Assembly: GCA_039028975.1 (NCBI GenBank)
Contig: JBCCHB010000040.1
Span: forward strand, 1-64,000
Source of the DNA: JAHBNG01 sp039028975
GTDB lineage: Bacteria; Chloroflexota; Anaerolineae; Caldilineales; Caldilineaceae
DNA: 64,000 nucleotides
Reading direction: 5' to 3'
The notes below the pieces were generated by a model that was not told where the DNA came from, did no database searches, and saw nothing but the letters and a program-made list of their open reading frames with translations. Positions 18,739-28,441 of this stretch are shown here, in pieces; within the stretch, counting starts at the first letter, position 1; every line of letters begins with the position of its first letter. The translations under genes and the position numbers were made by a program.

Positions 18739-20013
18739 ATGCAAATTGAATTGGAGAACATGACTACACTCAACAGCGATTTTATCAAACCTCAATATGG
18801 GCAAGGCTGCTTTGCCGATATCCCAATGCTCACCCGTAGCTTGCTGACTGGGAATCCGAACAGCGTGACCCAACTCAATTCCTTAAGCGGGTTGGCCGAA
18901 CAGTATGATGTGATCATTCTACTCTTTATTGACAGTTTTGGCTGGCAATTTTTTGAGAAGTACAGTCAGGACTATCCGTTTCTCCGCCGTTTTCAACAGG
19001 ACGGCATTGCTGCCCGGTGGACTTCACAATTCCCATCGACTACAACGTCTCATGTGACGACAATCCATACTGCTCTACCGGTTGGCCAAAGCGGCATGTA
19101 TGAATGGACTTATTATGAACCTCTGCTTGATGCGTTGATTGCTCCGCTCCTTTTCTCCTTTGCCGGGACTACTCACCGTGATACGTTGAAGGGGGCAGGG
19201 ATCCAACCGGATAAACTCTATCCTACCCAAACTTTCTATCAGACGTTGCGCCAAGAGGGAGTTGCCTCTCATCTCTTCCAACATCGTGAATACACACCAT
19301 CAACCTATTCGGATGTCGTCTTTCAGGGTGCAGAAGTCATTCCTTACCGTACACTTCCTGAGGCTCTGTCCAATCTTCACCTTATTCTGGCACAAGGTCA
19401 AAAGCCTGCTTACTTCTTTCTCTATTTTGATAAGATCGATACGATCAATCATGCCTATGGTCCAACTTCGCCTCAAAGTGAGGCTGAAATTACCACCCTA
19501 CTGACCCTCCTAGAAAATCAGTTACTAGAGCCACTTGGTTCGTTGCGCCACCGCAATAAGACTCTGCTAATGGTCACGGCAGATCATGGTCATATCAGTG
19601 TCGATCCAAACACCGTTGTCTATCTCAATCTAGATCCATCCCTAAAGGATGTTATACAGACTTTTCGAAAAACGCGGCAAGGACAGCCAATTGTCCCAGC
19701 GGGTTCACCACGAGATATGTTTCTCTATATCGAAGCTGACGCTTTGTCCGACGCAAAACATAGTTTAGCGCAAGGTCTTGCCGGTATTGCAGATGTGGTT
19801 GAGACCGATGAGCTATTAGCCCTAGGTTACTTTGGAGCACCACCCTTTTCACCCGCTTTGACGGGACGGCTGGGGAATCTGGTCATTTTACCCTATGCTG
19901 GAGAATCAGTTTGGTGGTACGAGAAAGGGAAATATAGCATGACAAGTTACGGCTATCATGGTGGTCTAACGCGTCTAGAGGCCGAGATTCCCCTGCTTCT
20001 ACTTGAGTTATGA
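18739..20013 (+). CDS. Alkaline-phosphatase-superfamily protein (type I phosphodiesterase/nucleotide pyrophosphatase-like)
   Basis: 424 residues. The order of motifs fits the superfamily: LLFIDSFGW near residue 57 (first metal Asp), FPSTTTSHVTTIHTALPVG with the presumed nucleophile Thr, DKIDTINHAYGP (metal Asp and His), and VTADHGH (metal Asp/His pair). No signal peptide is visible, so a cytoplasmic enzyme is likely. An internal ATG at 18760 preceded by GGAG is an alternative start that fits the promoter better. Substrate cannot be told from sequence; phosphodiesters or phosphomonoesters are likely. Confidence 0.8.
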   Translation: MQIELENMTTLNSDFIKPQYGQGCFADIPMLTRSLLTGNPNSVTQLNSLSGLAEQYDVIILLFIDSFGWQFFEKYSQDYPFLRRFQQDGIAARWTSQFPSTTTSHVTTIHTALPVGQSGMYEWTYYEPLLDALIAPLLFSFAGTTHRDTLKGAGIQPDKLYPTQTFYQTLRQEGVASHLFQHREYTPSTYSDVVFQGAEVIPYRTLPEALSNLHLILAQGQKPAYFFLYFDKIDTINHAYGPTSPQSEAEITTLLTLLENQLLEPLGSLRHRNKTLLMVTADHGHISVDPNTVVYLNLDPSLKDVIQTFRKTRQGQPIVPAGSPRDMFLYIEADALSDAKHSLAQGLAGIADVVETDELLALGYFGAPPFSPALTGRLGNLVILPYAGESVWWYEKGKYSMTSYGYHGGLTRLEAEIPLLLLEL

Positions 20014-20303
20014 TAGGCTCTATTTAGAGAAAACCATCTGGCTCCTCTTTATATTCTACCGAATATTTTAACGACTGAAAGCCTTTTTTATTTCATAAAA
20101 CAGAAAAAATAGCAGGTGAACGTGCTAGAAATAGGACAAAAGTACTATTGATTTTTTGTGGAAAATCATGGATGATTAGATTTCTGTACCTAATCATTTG
20201 TGGCATCCAAATGTGTCAAAATGAATAAACATCAACTTACCCATCAGCGATTCTATCAAACACTAGATGCCGCGGTCGGCTTGTCGAGAGGGAGCAATGA
20301 CCT

Positions 20304-21026
20304 ATGTCGCAGATTCGAGTTGTATTGGCAGATGATCACGGTTTGATTCGTAAAGGAATTCGTAAACTATTAGAAGACGATACAAACATCGCAGTACTTG
20401 ATGAGGTATCTAACGGAGAGGAACTACTAAAAAAAATTAAGCATGGTTTACGCCCCGATGTGGTGTTGATGGATATTCAGATGCCTCACATGTCTGGTAT
20501 TGACGCTACTCGTAAGCTCTTTGAATTACTACCAGAGGTTGCAGTAGTCTGTCTAACTTCTATGGATGAAGATGAGCAGCTTGTGGAAATGTTCGATGCG
20601 GGCGCATCGGGCTTTCTACTGAAAGATACATCTCGTCAGAACTTGGTCGAAACAATAAAGCTTGCTGCAGAAAACAAGACTTTCTATGATGCTGATATGA
20701 TGAAGCGCATTCGCAAGTATCATAAGAATGTGAAAACCAAAAATCAGGCTATCACCCATATGGGGATAGGGGATAGCGCCTTGACTCGACGCGAGCTAGA
20801 TGTGATGGTTGAACTGCTTGATGCCAAAACCAATAAGGAGATTGCCCAAAGTTTGTGCATCTCTGAGCGAACAGTGCAAACACACCTAAGCAATATCTTT
20901 AATAAAATGGGTGTAGGGAGTCGAACTGAGGCTGCTATGCGTGCAATCAGCTTAGGGCTTATCAGCACAGATAGCGAATATTCTATGAAGTTACTGAACA
21001 AAACACCTCATATTCAAGCACACTGA
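20304..21026 (+). CDS. NarL/LuxR-family response regulator (orphan)
   Basis: 240 residues. The receiver domain (3-120) has the acidic pair Asp10/Asp11, phospho-acceptor Asp57 in VLMDIQMP, Thr85 and Lys107. The LuxR-type helix-turn-helix (about 155-220) has the signature LTRRELDVMVELLDAKTNKE and SERTVQTHLSNIFNKMGV. GGGAG lies upstream of the ATG. No histidine kinase is found nearby, so the partner is elsewhere. The linker of about 40 residues is Lys-rich. The gene ends at a strong bidirectional terminator shared with sucD. Confidence 0.93.
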   Translation: MSQIRVVLADDHGLIRKGIRKLLEDDTNIAVLDEVSNGEELLKKIKHGLRPDVVLMDIQMPHMSGIDATRKLFELLPEVAVVCLTSMDEDEQLVEMFDAGASGFLLKDTSRQNLVETIKLAAENKTFYDADMMKRIRKYHKNVKTKNQAITHMGIGDSALTRRELDVMVELLDAKTNKEIAQSLCISERTVQTHLSNIFNKMGVGSRTEAAMRAISLGLISTDSEYSMKLLNKTPHIQAH

Positions 21027-21063
21027 AACAAGCGGTTCATAACTTGCTCATGGTGAATGTAGG

Positions 21064-21100
21064 AAACAAACCAGGGATTTAACAAATCCTTGGTTTGTTT
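21064..21100. terminator. Bidirectional intrinsic terminator between the response regulator and sucD
   Basis: A 17-bp stem (AAACAAACCAGGGATTT paired with AAATCCTTGGTTTGTTT, one mismatch) with a three-base loop is flanked by T-rich sequence on the right and A-rich on the left. It lies between convergent stops, so it can serve both strands. Confidence 0.85.
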
Positions 21101-21106
21101 TGTATC

Positions 21107-21979
21107 CTAAGAAATATTTTGCGCAACCATATCGGCTAACTCATCTGGAATTTTTGCTACCTTTGCACCTGCATCATTGAGCGCTTCCATCTTTTCGGCT
21201 GCTGTTCCCTCACCACCCGAAACAATGGCACCAGCATGCCCCATGCGCCGTCCAGGAGGAGCCGTTTGCCCTGCAATAAAGGCTGAAACGGGTTTGCTCA
21301 TATTCTCTGCAATAAATTGGGCTGCTTTCTGTTCATCTGTCCCGCCAATTTCACCGATCATCACAATTTGCTCTGTACCAGGATCTTCTTCGAACATCTG
21401 CAATACATCTACAAATGTAGTCCCGCCGATTGGATCTCCACCGATACCTACGGCTGTGCTTTGCCCGATTCCTCGCGAAGTTAGTGCATAGACAACTTCA
21501 TAAGTAAGCGTACCTGACTTACTCACAACGCCCACGTTGCCTGCGGTATGGATGTGGCCGGCCATGATGCCAACTTTCGCCTGTCCAGGTGTAATCAGTC
21601 CAGGGCAATTCGGGCCAATTAATCGGGCACTCATGGTATCCAAATATGCTCTTACTTTAACCATATCCAAGACAGGAATGTGCTCTGTAATACAAACGAT
21701 CAATTCGATTCCCGCATCAGCTGCCTCGATGATCGAATCAGGTGCGGCACCGGCAGGAACAATGATAAAACTCGTATTGGCACCTGTTGCTTCAACAGCT
21801 TCTTGGGCTGTATCAAAGATAGGGACATTGCCCACTGCCCATTCGCCGCCCTTGCCGGGGCGTATCCCTGCCACCACTTGGGTTCCATACTCCAACATCT
21901 GTTTCGTATGAAATGTTCCCTGACGCCCAGTAATGCCGTGGACAACCACCCTGGTATCACTGTTCACTAAAATGCTCAT
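21107..21979 (-). CDS. sucD: Succinate-CoA ligase (ADP/GDP-forming), alpha subunit
   Basis: 290 residues, the normal length. It forms the CoA-binding and phosphohistidine subunit that converts succinyl-CoA to succinate with nucleotide triphosphate formation in the TCA cycle. The N-terminal Rossmann CoA-binding motif GITGRQGTFHTKQMLEYG is seen, as are GPNCPGLITPG and the active-site His of RRMGHAGAIVSGG near residue 246. GGAG sits seven bases before the ATG, inside sucC. The start overlaps the sucC stop by four bases (ATGA), indicating translational coupling. Confidence 0.97.
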   Translation of the reverse strand: MSILVNSDTRVVVHGITGRQGTFHTKQMLEYGTQVVAGIRPGKGGEWAVGNVPIFDTAQEAVEATGANTSFIIVPAGAAPDSIIEAADAGIELIVCITEHIPVLDMVKVRAYLDTMSARLIGPNCPGLITPGQAKVGIMAGHIHTAGNVGVVSKSGTLTYEVVYALTSRGIGQSTAVGIGGDPIGGTTFVDVLQMFEEDPGTEQIVMIGEIGGTDEQKAAQFIAENMSKPVSAFIAGQTAPPGRRMGHAGAIVSGGEGTAAEKMEALNDAGAKVAKIPDELADMVAQNIS

Positions 21980-23142
21980 GCGCTTGCTCCTTCTGCTGCT
22001 GTTCCATTAGCGGCGGCTACGGCCTTTTGCGCAGCATCCGAGAGGCTGGTTGCGGTGATGACGTTTGTTAGATTGGCCGCTGCCAAAATCTCTCGTCCTT
22101 CTACGTCATTGGTCCCAACAAGACGGATTACAAAGGGTACGATGAAATCTAATGAGTTAAGCGCTTCAACAAACCCTCGTGCTACATCATCACAGCGGGT
22201 AATTCCGCCAAAGATGTTGATGAGTACCGCTTTAACCCCACTGTCTGAGAGGATGATATTTAATGCCTGGGTAACTTTCTCTGGCCCCGCGCCCCCTCCT
22301 AGATCGAGGAAATTGGCTGGTTCGCCACCATAGTGTTTGACGATATCCATGGTCGCCATGGCCAAACCTGCTCCGTTTACCATGCATCCGATCTCGCCAT
22401 CCAGATTGATGTAGCTCAATCCTGCTTCGTTGGCCTCTACTTCTGCCGGATCATCTTCTTCTGGGTCATGTAGGGCTGCCAAATCTGGGTGTCGTGGTAG
22501 AGCATTGTCGTCCAGTACCATTTTGCCGTCTAATGCAATTAACTGATTGTCACCAGTAATGACCAGTGGGTTGATCTCGGCCAATCCTGCATCTTGCCTA
22601 ACGAAGGCCTTGTAGAGTCCGTGAGCAATATGGATAAACGCTGACGCGTGCTCTTTAGGCAGTTGGATACCTTCAGCAAGAATCCTGGCTTGATAGTCAT
22701 GCAGCCCCAAGAAAGGGTGAACCGCTACTGTAATAATTTTTTCCGGTGTTTCGCGGGCAACCTCCTCGATATCAATGCCGCCTTCACTGCTGGCCATGAG
22801 GACAACTTGGCGACGGCTGCGATCCAGGACAGCTCCCAGATAGATTTCTTTCGCGATATCGGACGCTTCGTCCACTAATACTTTCTTAACGGTCAAACCT
22901 TTGATATCCATACCCAAAATATCCTGGGCACGTGCTTCGGCTTCCTCAGGGGTTTGGGCTAGCTTGATGCCACCCGCTTTCCCGCGTCCACCAACCAGAA
23001 CCTGGCTTTTGACCACAACTGGCCCACCTAGGCTTTCTGCAACCTCTTTGGCCTCGGCTGGTGTAGCGGCTACTTCGCCCTTCGGAATAGGAATTCCGTA
23101 GCTAGCAAAGATCCGTTTTGACTGATATTCGTGTAGATTCAA
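21976..23142 (-). CDS. sucC: Succinate-CoA ligase, beta subunit
   Basis: 388 residues, typical of the family. The ATP-grasp fold begins with MNLHEYQSKRIFASYGIPIP and has VGGRGKAGGIKLA for nucleotide binding. The C-terminal ligase domain has NIFGGITRCDDVARG, which grips the alpha subunit. The start is TTG at 23142, supported by GAGGAGG seven bases upstream (about 23147-23154). First gene of a sucCD operon. An AT-rich box TATATAAT near 23171-23179 could be its -10 element. Confidence 0.96.
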   Translation of the reverse strand: MNLHEYQSKRIFASYGIPIPKGEVAATPAEAKEVAESLGGPVVVKSQVLVGGRGKAGGIKLAQTPEEAEARAQDILGMDIKGLTVKKVLVDEASDIAKEIYLGAVLDRSRRQVVLMASSEGGIDIEEVARETPEKIITVAVHPFLGLHDYQARILAEGIQLPKEHASAFIHIAHGLYKAFVRQDAGLAEINPLVITGDNQLIALDGKMVLDDNALPRHPDLAALHDPEEDDPAEVEANEAGLSYINLDGEIGCMVNGAGLAMATMDIVKHYGGEPANFLDLGGGAGPEKVTQALNIILSDSGVKAVLINIFGGITRCDDVARGFVEALNSLDFIVPFVIRLVGTNDVEGREILAAANLTNVITATSLSDAAQKAVAAANGTAAEGASA

Positions 23143-23388
23143 AAAATCCTCCTCAAGACTGGAGATATGAATTATATATGATATTGAATAGAGGTATTTT
23201 GACAGGCTGTATGTTGTAGGTAGCCGATCCGAATACTCTATCTATAGTGACTAGGGTCCATTATAGACAGGTCAGGAAGCAAAAGACAAATTGGGGATCG
23301 CACTTTGGTGAAGCTGCCTCAGCGACTGCCGTATCTTATCAAAAATTAGAATTGCCTCTTCACCCCTGAAGTAGGTATACTTATCTTT

Positions 23389-23910
23389 ATGGCTAAGTTT
23401 ACCTACAAATATTGCCCTCAGTGCGCAACCCTCCTAACTGAACGCCTTCTCTTTGATTTAGTACGTCCTGCTTGCCCATCTTGCGATTTTGTCCACTTTG
23501 AGGATCCGAAGGTCGCGGTTGTGGCGTTCGCTACTTGTCAGGGACGAGTTCTGCTTATTCAGCGTGCTGTCGATCCGGAGAGCGGGAAGTGGGCCATGCC
23601 AGGCGGTTACATGGATGCCGGAGAACTACCTGAAGAGGCTCTTCAGCGCGAACTGCTGGAAGAGGTAGGTCTGGCGGTTAATATCGAGCAATTACTCGGC
23701 ACCCATCCACTTTTCCACGTGGATAGGGCTGGCGTTCAGGAGAATGTGGGGGTTGTTTTAATCTATCAAGTGTCACCCCAAAGTGACCAACTGGAAGAAC
23801 TGATCTGTCAGGACGACGTGAAGGATGCCGGTTGGTTCTTGCCAGACGAAGTGCCTGATGATCTGGCATTTGAGCTAACGGGAATGCTGCTGGAGACGTG
23901 GCAGCCGTAG
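23389..23910 (+). CDS. Zinc-ribbon Nudix hydrolase
   Basis: 173 residues. A four-Cys zinc ribbon (Cys9, Cys12, Cys29, Cys32) precedes a Nudix domain with a perfect box, from Gly73 through Glu79, Arg87-Glu88 and Glu91-Glu92 to Gly94. This arrangement matches the zinc-ribbon-containing Nudix enzymes related to NADH pyrophosphatase (NudC), but the protein is shorter and lacks the N-terminal NudC domain. It likely cleaves a nucleoside-diphosphate-linked substrate in the cytoplasm; which one is not clear. No clear Shine-Dalgarno. Divergent from sucC. Confidence 0.85.
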   Translation: MAKFTYKYCPQCATLLTERLLFDLVRPACPSCDFVHFEDPKVAVVAFATCQGRVLLIQRAVDPESGKWAMPGGYMDAGELPEEALQRELLEEVGLAVNIEQLLGTHPLFHVDRAGVQENVGVVLIYQVSPQSDQLEELICQDDVKDAGWFLPDEVPDDLAFELTGMLLETWQP

Positions 23911-24160
23911 GTAAATCGCCGAGTGGTTTAGCGACGATTTGTAATCGGATAGACACTATTTACTCCATAATTTTCAATAATATATATAGCGAGATTCTAC
24001 CTCATATTAACAGGATGATCATAAACAGATATCAGCTAATGTCCGTATTTAGATTATGTTCAAAATTTGACTCAATTAGAATGACATAGTGCTTTCAAGC
24101 CTTCACACGGGGTAATTGATAAAAAACAGTAAATGAAAAATTGAAATAATAGCAAAATTT

Positions 24161-25213
24161 ATGAGCGAACTAACCAATAAGACCGTACTTGTAACCGGTG
24201 GCTCTGGCTTTCTAGGTATTAATCTAATCCGCCACTTGCTGGCTCAAGGATGCCAAATTGTCTCCCTAGATATTATCGAATTTGATTACCCGGAAAAAGA
24301 TCAGATCACTTCCGTCATTGGGGATATCCGCAAACCTGATGATGTCAGAAACGCGCTTCAGGGAGTCGATATGGTAATCCATACTGCCGCTGCTCTGCCT
24401 CTTTACTCACCAGAAGACATCTACTCAACGGATATTGATGGCATCCGGGTAATGTTGGAGGCTGCTCATGAGGCTGGCGTTGAACGATTTATTCATATCT
24501 CATCGACGGCTGTTTATGGCATTCCAGACCATCATCCACTTTATGAGAATGACCAGCTTATCGGCGTGGGGCCATATGGCGAAGCCAAGGTAGAGGCAGA
24601 ACAGATCTGCGAAGGTTTTAGAGGGAAGGGGATGTGCCTGCCCATCATTCGGCCAAAATCCTTTGTGGGGCCGGAACGGCTGGGGGTCTTTGCGCTTTTC
24701 TATGATTGGGCCAATACAGGTAAGAATTTTCCTGTGCTGGGCAGTGGGAATAACCTCTATCAATATTTGGATGTGGCAGACCTATGCGATGCCATCTATC
24801 TAACTATGACCGTGGAGCCAGAAAAAGCCAACGACACATTTAACATCGGCGCACGTGAATTCGGCACCGTGAAAGAGGACTTCCAGGCTGTACTCGACTA
24901 TGCAGGCCACGGGAAACGCATTATTCCACTGCCAGCGGCACCCATGATCTGGACACTGCGGCTGCTGGAACGGTTCAATCTCTCTCCTCTTTATAAGTGG
25001 GTTTACGAGACGGTTACGGAAGATTCATTTGTTTCCATCGAAAAGGCTGAACAGATATTAGGCTTCGACCCCAAATACTCGAATAAAGAGGCTATGATCC
25101 GCAACTATGATTGGTATCTAGCTCACCTAGATGACTTTCAAGGCCAGTCGGGCGTCTCCCATCGGGTCCCTTGGAAGCAAGGCGCTTTGGGCGTAGCAAA
25201 GTTATTCTTCTAG
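24161..25213 (+). CDS. NAD-dependent epimerase/dehydratase (extended SDR)
   Basis: 350 residues. The Rossmann motif GGSGFLG (Gly13, Gly16, Gly19) and the downstream DI follow the extended SDR pattern. The catalytic Ser lies in HISSTAVYG and the YxxxK pair in YGEAKVEAE near residue 138. Members act on nucleotide-sugars, sterols or related alcohols. The sequence alone does not settle the substrate. The 3' end overlaps the convergent glycosyltransferase by 12 bases. The upstream gap (23911-24160) is AT-rich with no clear ribosome site. Confidence 0.87.
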   Translation: MSELTNKTVLVTGGSGFLGINLIRHLLAQGCQIVSLDIIEFDYPEKDQITSVIGDIRKPDDVRNALQGVDMVIHTAAALPLYSPEDIYSTDIDGIRVMLEAAHEAGVERFIHISSTAVYGIPDHHPLYENDQLIGVGPYGEAKVEAEQICEGFRGKGMCLPIIRPKSFVGPERLGVFALFYDWANTGKNFPVLGSGNNLYQYLDVADLCDAIYLTMTVEPEKANDTFNIGAREFGTVKEDFQAVLDYAGHGKRIIPLPAAPMIWTLRLLERFNLSPLYKWVYETVTEDSFVSIEKAEQILGFDPKYSNKEAMIRNYDWYLAHLDDFQGQSGVSHRVPWKQGALGVAKLFF

Positions 25214-28200
25214 AGCAACCAACGGCACACTATCTCCAACTTGCGTATCCCCTTTGAAGGTGGGAAGCCGGACGCCCGTCTCTGGGATATAGAGGCCAGC
25301 GCGAAGCCAAAGAGGGAGCCCATGCTGGCGTAAGACGCCGCTGATTGAATCCAGGTGTACACCGTCCGGCAGACGCAATTCATGGACTGTGGTAAGGTAT
25401 TCACCAGGTAACCAGCTCCCGGTGGGAGCATTTGTTGTGTCACCGCTTGGCAAACGCACCGATGGTTGAGCGTCATGTTGAGCAAGCGGCTGCTGGTGTG
25501 GGCTATCACCTGGCACAAGATGGATGAAGATGTGATGTTGGGGGAGTAGCGTCTGTAGGACGTGCCAATGGACCCTCAACGTCAGATTCTGTGAATCATC
25601 AGATTGGATTTGCAGATCGCTTCCCAATAGCTCGACGTGAGTCCCCAGTCGCCATGGGCCTTTTTCCATTGCTATGGGATACTGGATGGAAGGTACCTCC
25701 CATTGAGATGCTCGCTGTTTAACACCAATCATCCCCAATTCAACGGCAGGGCTTTTCTGGCCGGTTGCTGGATCTAAGAGTCCCGTAATGAGCTTGTATT
25801 CACCACTTGGTACTGTTGCCGGAAGCTGAAGAGACGCGGGCATTTTCAGCAGGCGGCCCAGTGGCCAAGCTGTGAGTGGATAAGCCGGTAGAGGCCACTC
25901 TGCCCAGCCAGCTACACCATTCCCTGCTTGATCGAGAAGGCTTACATAGAGTTGCTGTTCAGTAACCGTAGCAACTTGGTTTTGTATAAAGAGCCATAGC
26001 GGAACCTCTGTTCCAGCAAGGAAACTATCCTGGTTAAGAGCACCCTCACTGCCCAAGAAAGCAACCCCATTGGCAATTTGGGGTTGCAAGAGAGGAGATT
26101 CAATGGCAATTCTCGTCAATGGGAGAGAGGGTGGTGCCTCCGTAACATTTAACGTCCCAATGAATACATATGGTGTTATAGTGCCGTCAGATAGTTGAGC
26201 CGTTATCGGCTGCAGCTCAATTCCGTTAGAGCCGCTGTCCTTAGAACCAGTATCCTCTGAATCAGCCTTTAGACCATTCACCTGAGGCTGACTATTCTTA
26301 ACTCGGCTCACCTCCACTACAACTTCATAGAGACCAGGCGGTACGCCCACCGGAATAGTCAATCCGCGCCAATCTGTCCAGGAAGTAGATGGTTCCATTT
26401 CGCTAGAGATACTTTCTGAAAGATAGTTTCGCTTTGCCCATATCCGCCGCTGGTCATCCTGAAGTCGGATAGAGATCTGGTAGGTATTCCGTAGAGCTGG
26501 CTCCATCATCGACCAGCGTAACCCGACGGCAACAACACTATTGTTGCTTCTTGCCTCAGCTGGATCCAAATTCCCATGAGTCAGCGTTCGATGCTCCATC
26601 TTTGCGTTGAGAGGACGCAGAGGTGGATAGATCATCTTGTACCAACTAGTAAGGAATGTAGTTGGGTTGGCCCAAAGGGCATCGACGTTGAATATGGCTT
26701 CCGTTAGATCTTGGGAATTGTTTGAAGCTGTTGCAGCTGCTTTGGATTGTATGTACGCTTCGATCTCTTTTGGCAAATCGCTGCCTAGCCCTAATGGTGC
26801 AGGAAACCAAAGTCTTCCCCGGTCGAGCATGGTATCAATCTCTGAACGAATTCCCTCACCCCACCTCTGAGAACTCTGATCTATCAAAGCGATCTGCGGT
26901 CCGATCTGCTCCGCCTCGGGGGCATATGCGCGCCAGTACCCTACTTGCCAAGGGAAGAGAGCCAAAACTTGGTCCGATGATCCGCTGTGCGTCATCACGT
27001 AGTGAATCAAGTTTTGATAGTCTCGATCTGTGTAGCGAGGCGTCTGCTGAAACGTAACAATGCCCAGCGTAGACGACGTCAGCAGTAGAGCAATGCCCCC
27101 ATATGCTAACCACCTCTTATAGTGGGCACTCTTCACAGGGACTCTGAGGGTCGATAAAGACCGAGTCCATACGCCCCAGTGAAGCAATTGAGTAACCCCA
27201 TACGAAAAAAGGATCAGGACGTAAGGCAGTACCATCAGTAGTAACCGTTCACCCCCAACAGGGAAGAAGGGCAATCGCTGGTTTAGGGCAAAGGCAATGA
27301 GCGTTGGCACGACTATCATAAACCATAGAAAAGGAACTGGCTCGGGATGTTGTTGGGCATTCGCCTTTAAGGAATGGCTCGATAGGGTGAAATCCGTGGA
27401 GCTAGTGCCCTTAGAGATGGATAGCCATTTTCTTTCCCTCAGACAGAGAAAGCCCACTAGTAAAGCCAAAAGGCCAGCCGTAAAGGACAACCTGTCCAAA
27501 TGGGATGCGATGATCGGATAAGTTTCCAGCGGAAGATGTCCCAACAGAAAAGTAATTAGGTGACGGCCAAGATAGGTAAGAGGACCTAATGATGTGTCAT
27601 TGTCTGCGATGACCTTATCCTGAATATATACAACTAATTTGGGGCTGGCGTACAGAACCCAAGGCAAGTAGAGCAATCCAATGACACTTTGAGCACCGAG
27701 TAGCCTGAATAGAGCGGTGCGCACCCATTGGTGGTTGGCTGGGCGGACGAATACAACCCAAATAGTAAAAAGAAGATGGGCAACAGGGATGAAGGCACTA
27801 TAGTAGAGTGTATACAAACTGAGTGTTGTGGCAATAACGTAGTTGAGTGCAGGCAGTGACAGACGAAGTGCCTGGGCTGTCATAGTTCTCTGTAAGGTAG
27901 CTTCAGGCGTGTCCCTTGCCGTTTCTATAAGTTGCCAAAAAGCGATTGTGCTCCACAGGGTAAGCACTACAGCCAATCCATACATTCGGATTTCTTGGCT
28001 GTAATAGAGATGAAAAGGGTTGATTGTCAATAGAAGGAGAGCGAGAAGAGCGATTTGCTTTCCCCTGGGATGGCTAGAAAAGAGGCGGTAGGCAAACCGA
28101 AAGATGAAAGGAAGTCCCAAACACCCAAATAGAATCGACAGTAGACGCAGTACCTCCGGAGATGTCGAATCTAAGAGCCGAATCCACCCCTGAAGAGCCA

Positions 28201-28441
28201 CATAATAGAGTGGTGGGTGAATATCCTGGGCCGTTAGATTGAGCAGTTGACTGATAGGTTGGGTCGCAAAGTAGATGCTATAGCCCTCATCCCACCAGAG
28301 AGGTTGCCATGAAATACCTTGCGCTCTCAACAGCAGACCGATGCTAATCAGCCCACTCACTAGTAATCCGCTGCCAGCGCGAATGGAGTTACTTTTGTTG
28401 ATACCGAACATAAAGCTCTTGGTTCGGATCGTTGGCGGCAA
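25202..28441 (-). CDS. GT39/ArnT-like membrane glycosyltransferase with large C-terminal domain
   Basis: 1079 residues. The N-terminal part (about 25-440) is polytopic. It carries WWDEGYS after the first membrane segment and DIHPPLYY in the first large loop, the acidic signature of dolichyl-phosphate-mannose/undecaprenyl-phosphate sugar transferases of the PMT/ArnT group. The C-terminal 600 residues are soluble and beta-rich, probably two sandwich domains outside the membrane (for example WLPGEYLTTVHELRLPDGV near the end). A protein- or lipid-glycosylating role at the cell surface is inferred. The start overlaps the end of the upstream lipoprotein gene by 53 bases on the same strand, so the two are likely coupled. 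Confidence 0.82.
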   Translation of the reverse strand: MPPTIRTKSFMFGINKSNSIRAGSGLLVSGLISIGLLLRAQGISWQPLWWDEGYSIYFATQPISQLLNLTAQDIHPPLYYVALQGWIRLLDSTSPEVLRLLSILFGCLGLPFIFRFAYRLFSSHPRGKQIALLALLLLTINPFHLYYSQEIRMYGLAVVLTLWSTIAFWQLIETARDTPEATLQRTMTAQALRLSLPALNYVIATTLSLYTLYYSAFIPVAHLLFTIWVVFVRPANHQWVRTALFRLLGAQSVIGLLYLPWVLYASPKLVVYIQDKVIADNDTSLGPLTYLGRHLITFLLGHLPLETYPIIASHLDRLSFTAGLLALLVGFLCLRERKWLSISKGTSSTDFTLSSHSLKANAQQHPEPVPFLWFMIVVPTLIAFALNQRLPFFPVGGERLLLMVLPYVLILFSYGVTQLLHWGVWTRSLSTLRVPVKSAHYKRWLAYGGIALLLTSSTLGIVTFQQTPRYTDRDYQNLIHYVMTHSGSSDQVLALFPWQVGYWRAYAPEAEQIGPQIALIDQSSQRWGEGIRSEIDTMLDRGRLWFPAPLGLGSDLPKEIEAYIQSKAAATASNNSQDLTEAIFNVDALWANPTTFLTSWYKMIYPPLRPLNAKMEHRTLTHGNLDPAEARSNNSVVAVGLRWSMMEPALRNTYQISIRLQDDQRRIWAKRNYLSESISSEMEPSTSWTDWRGLTIPVGVPPGLYEVVVEVSRVKNSQPQVNGLKADSEDTGSKDSGSNGIELQPITAQLSDGTITPYVFIGTLNVTEAPPSLPLTRIAIESPLLQPQIANGVAFLGSEGALNQDSFLAGTEVPLWLFIQNQVATVTEQQLYVSLLDQAGNGVAGWAEWPLPAYPLTAWPLGRLLKMPASLQLPATVPSGEYKLITGLLDPATGQKSPAVELGMIGVKQRASQWEVPSIQYPIAMEKGPWRLGTHVELLGSDLQIQSDDSQNLTLRVHWHVLQTLLPQHHIFIHLVPGDSPHQQPLAQHDAQPSVRLPSGDTTNAPTGSWLPGEYLTTVHELRLPDGVHLDSISGVLRQHGLPLWLRAGLYIPETGVRLPTFKGDTQVGDSVPLVALEE

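Noticed and set aside
23912..23945. AAATCG...CGATTT hairpin after the Nudix gene considered as a terminator
   Set aside because: Short stem and no T-run; evidence too weak to list.
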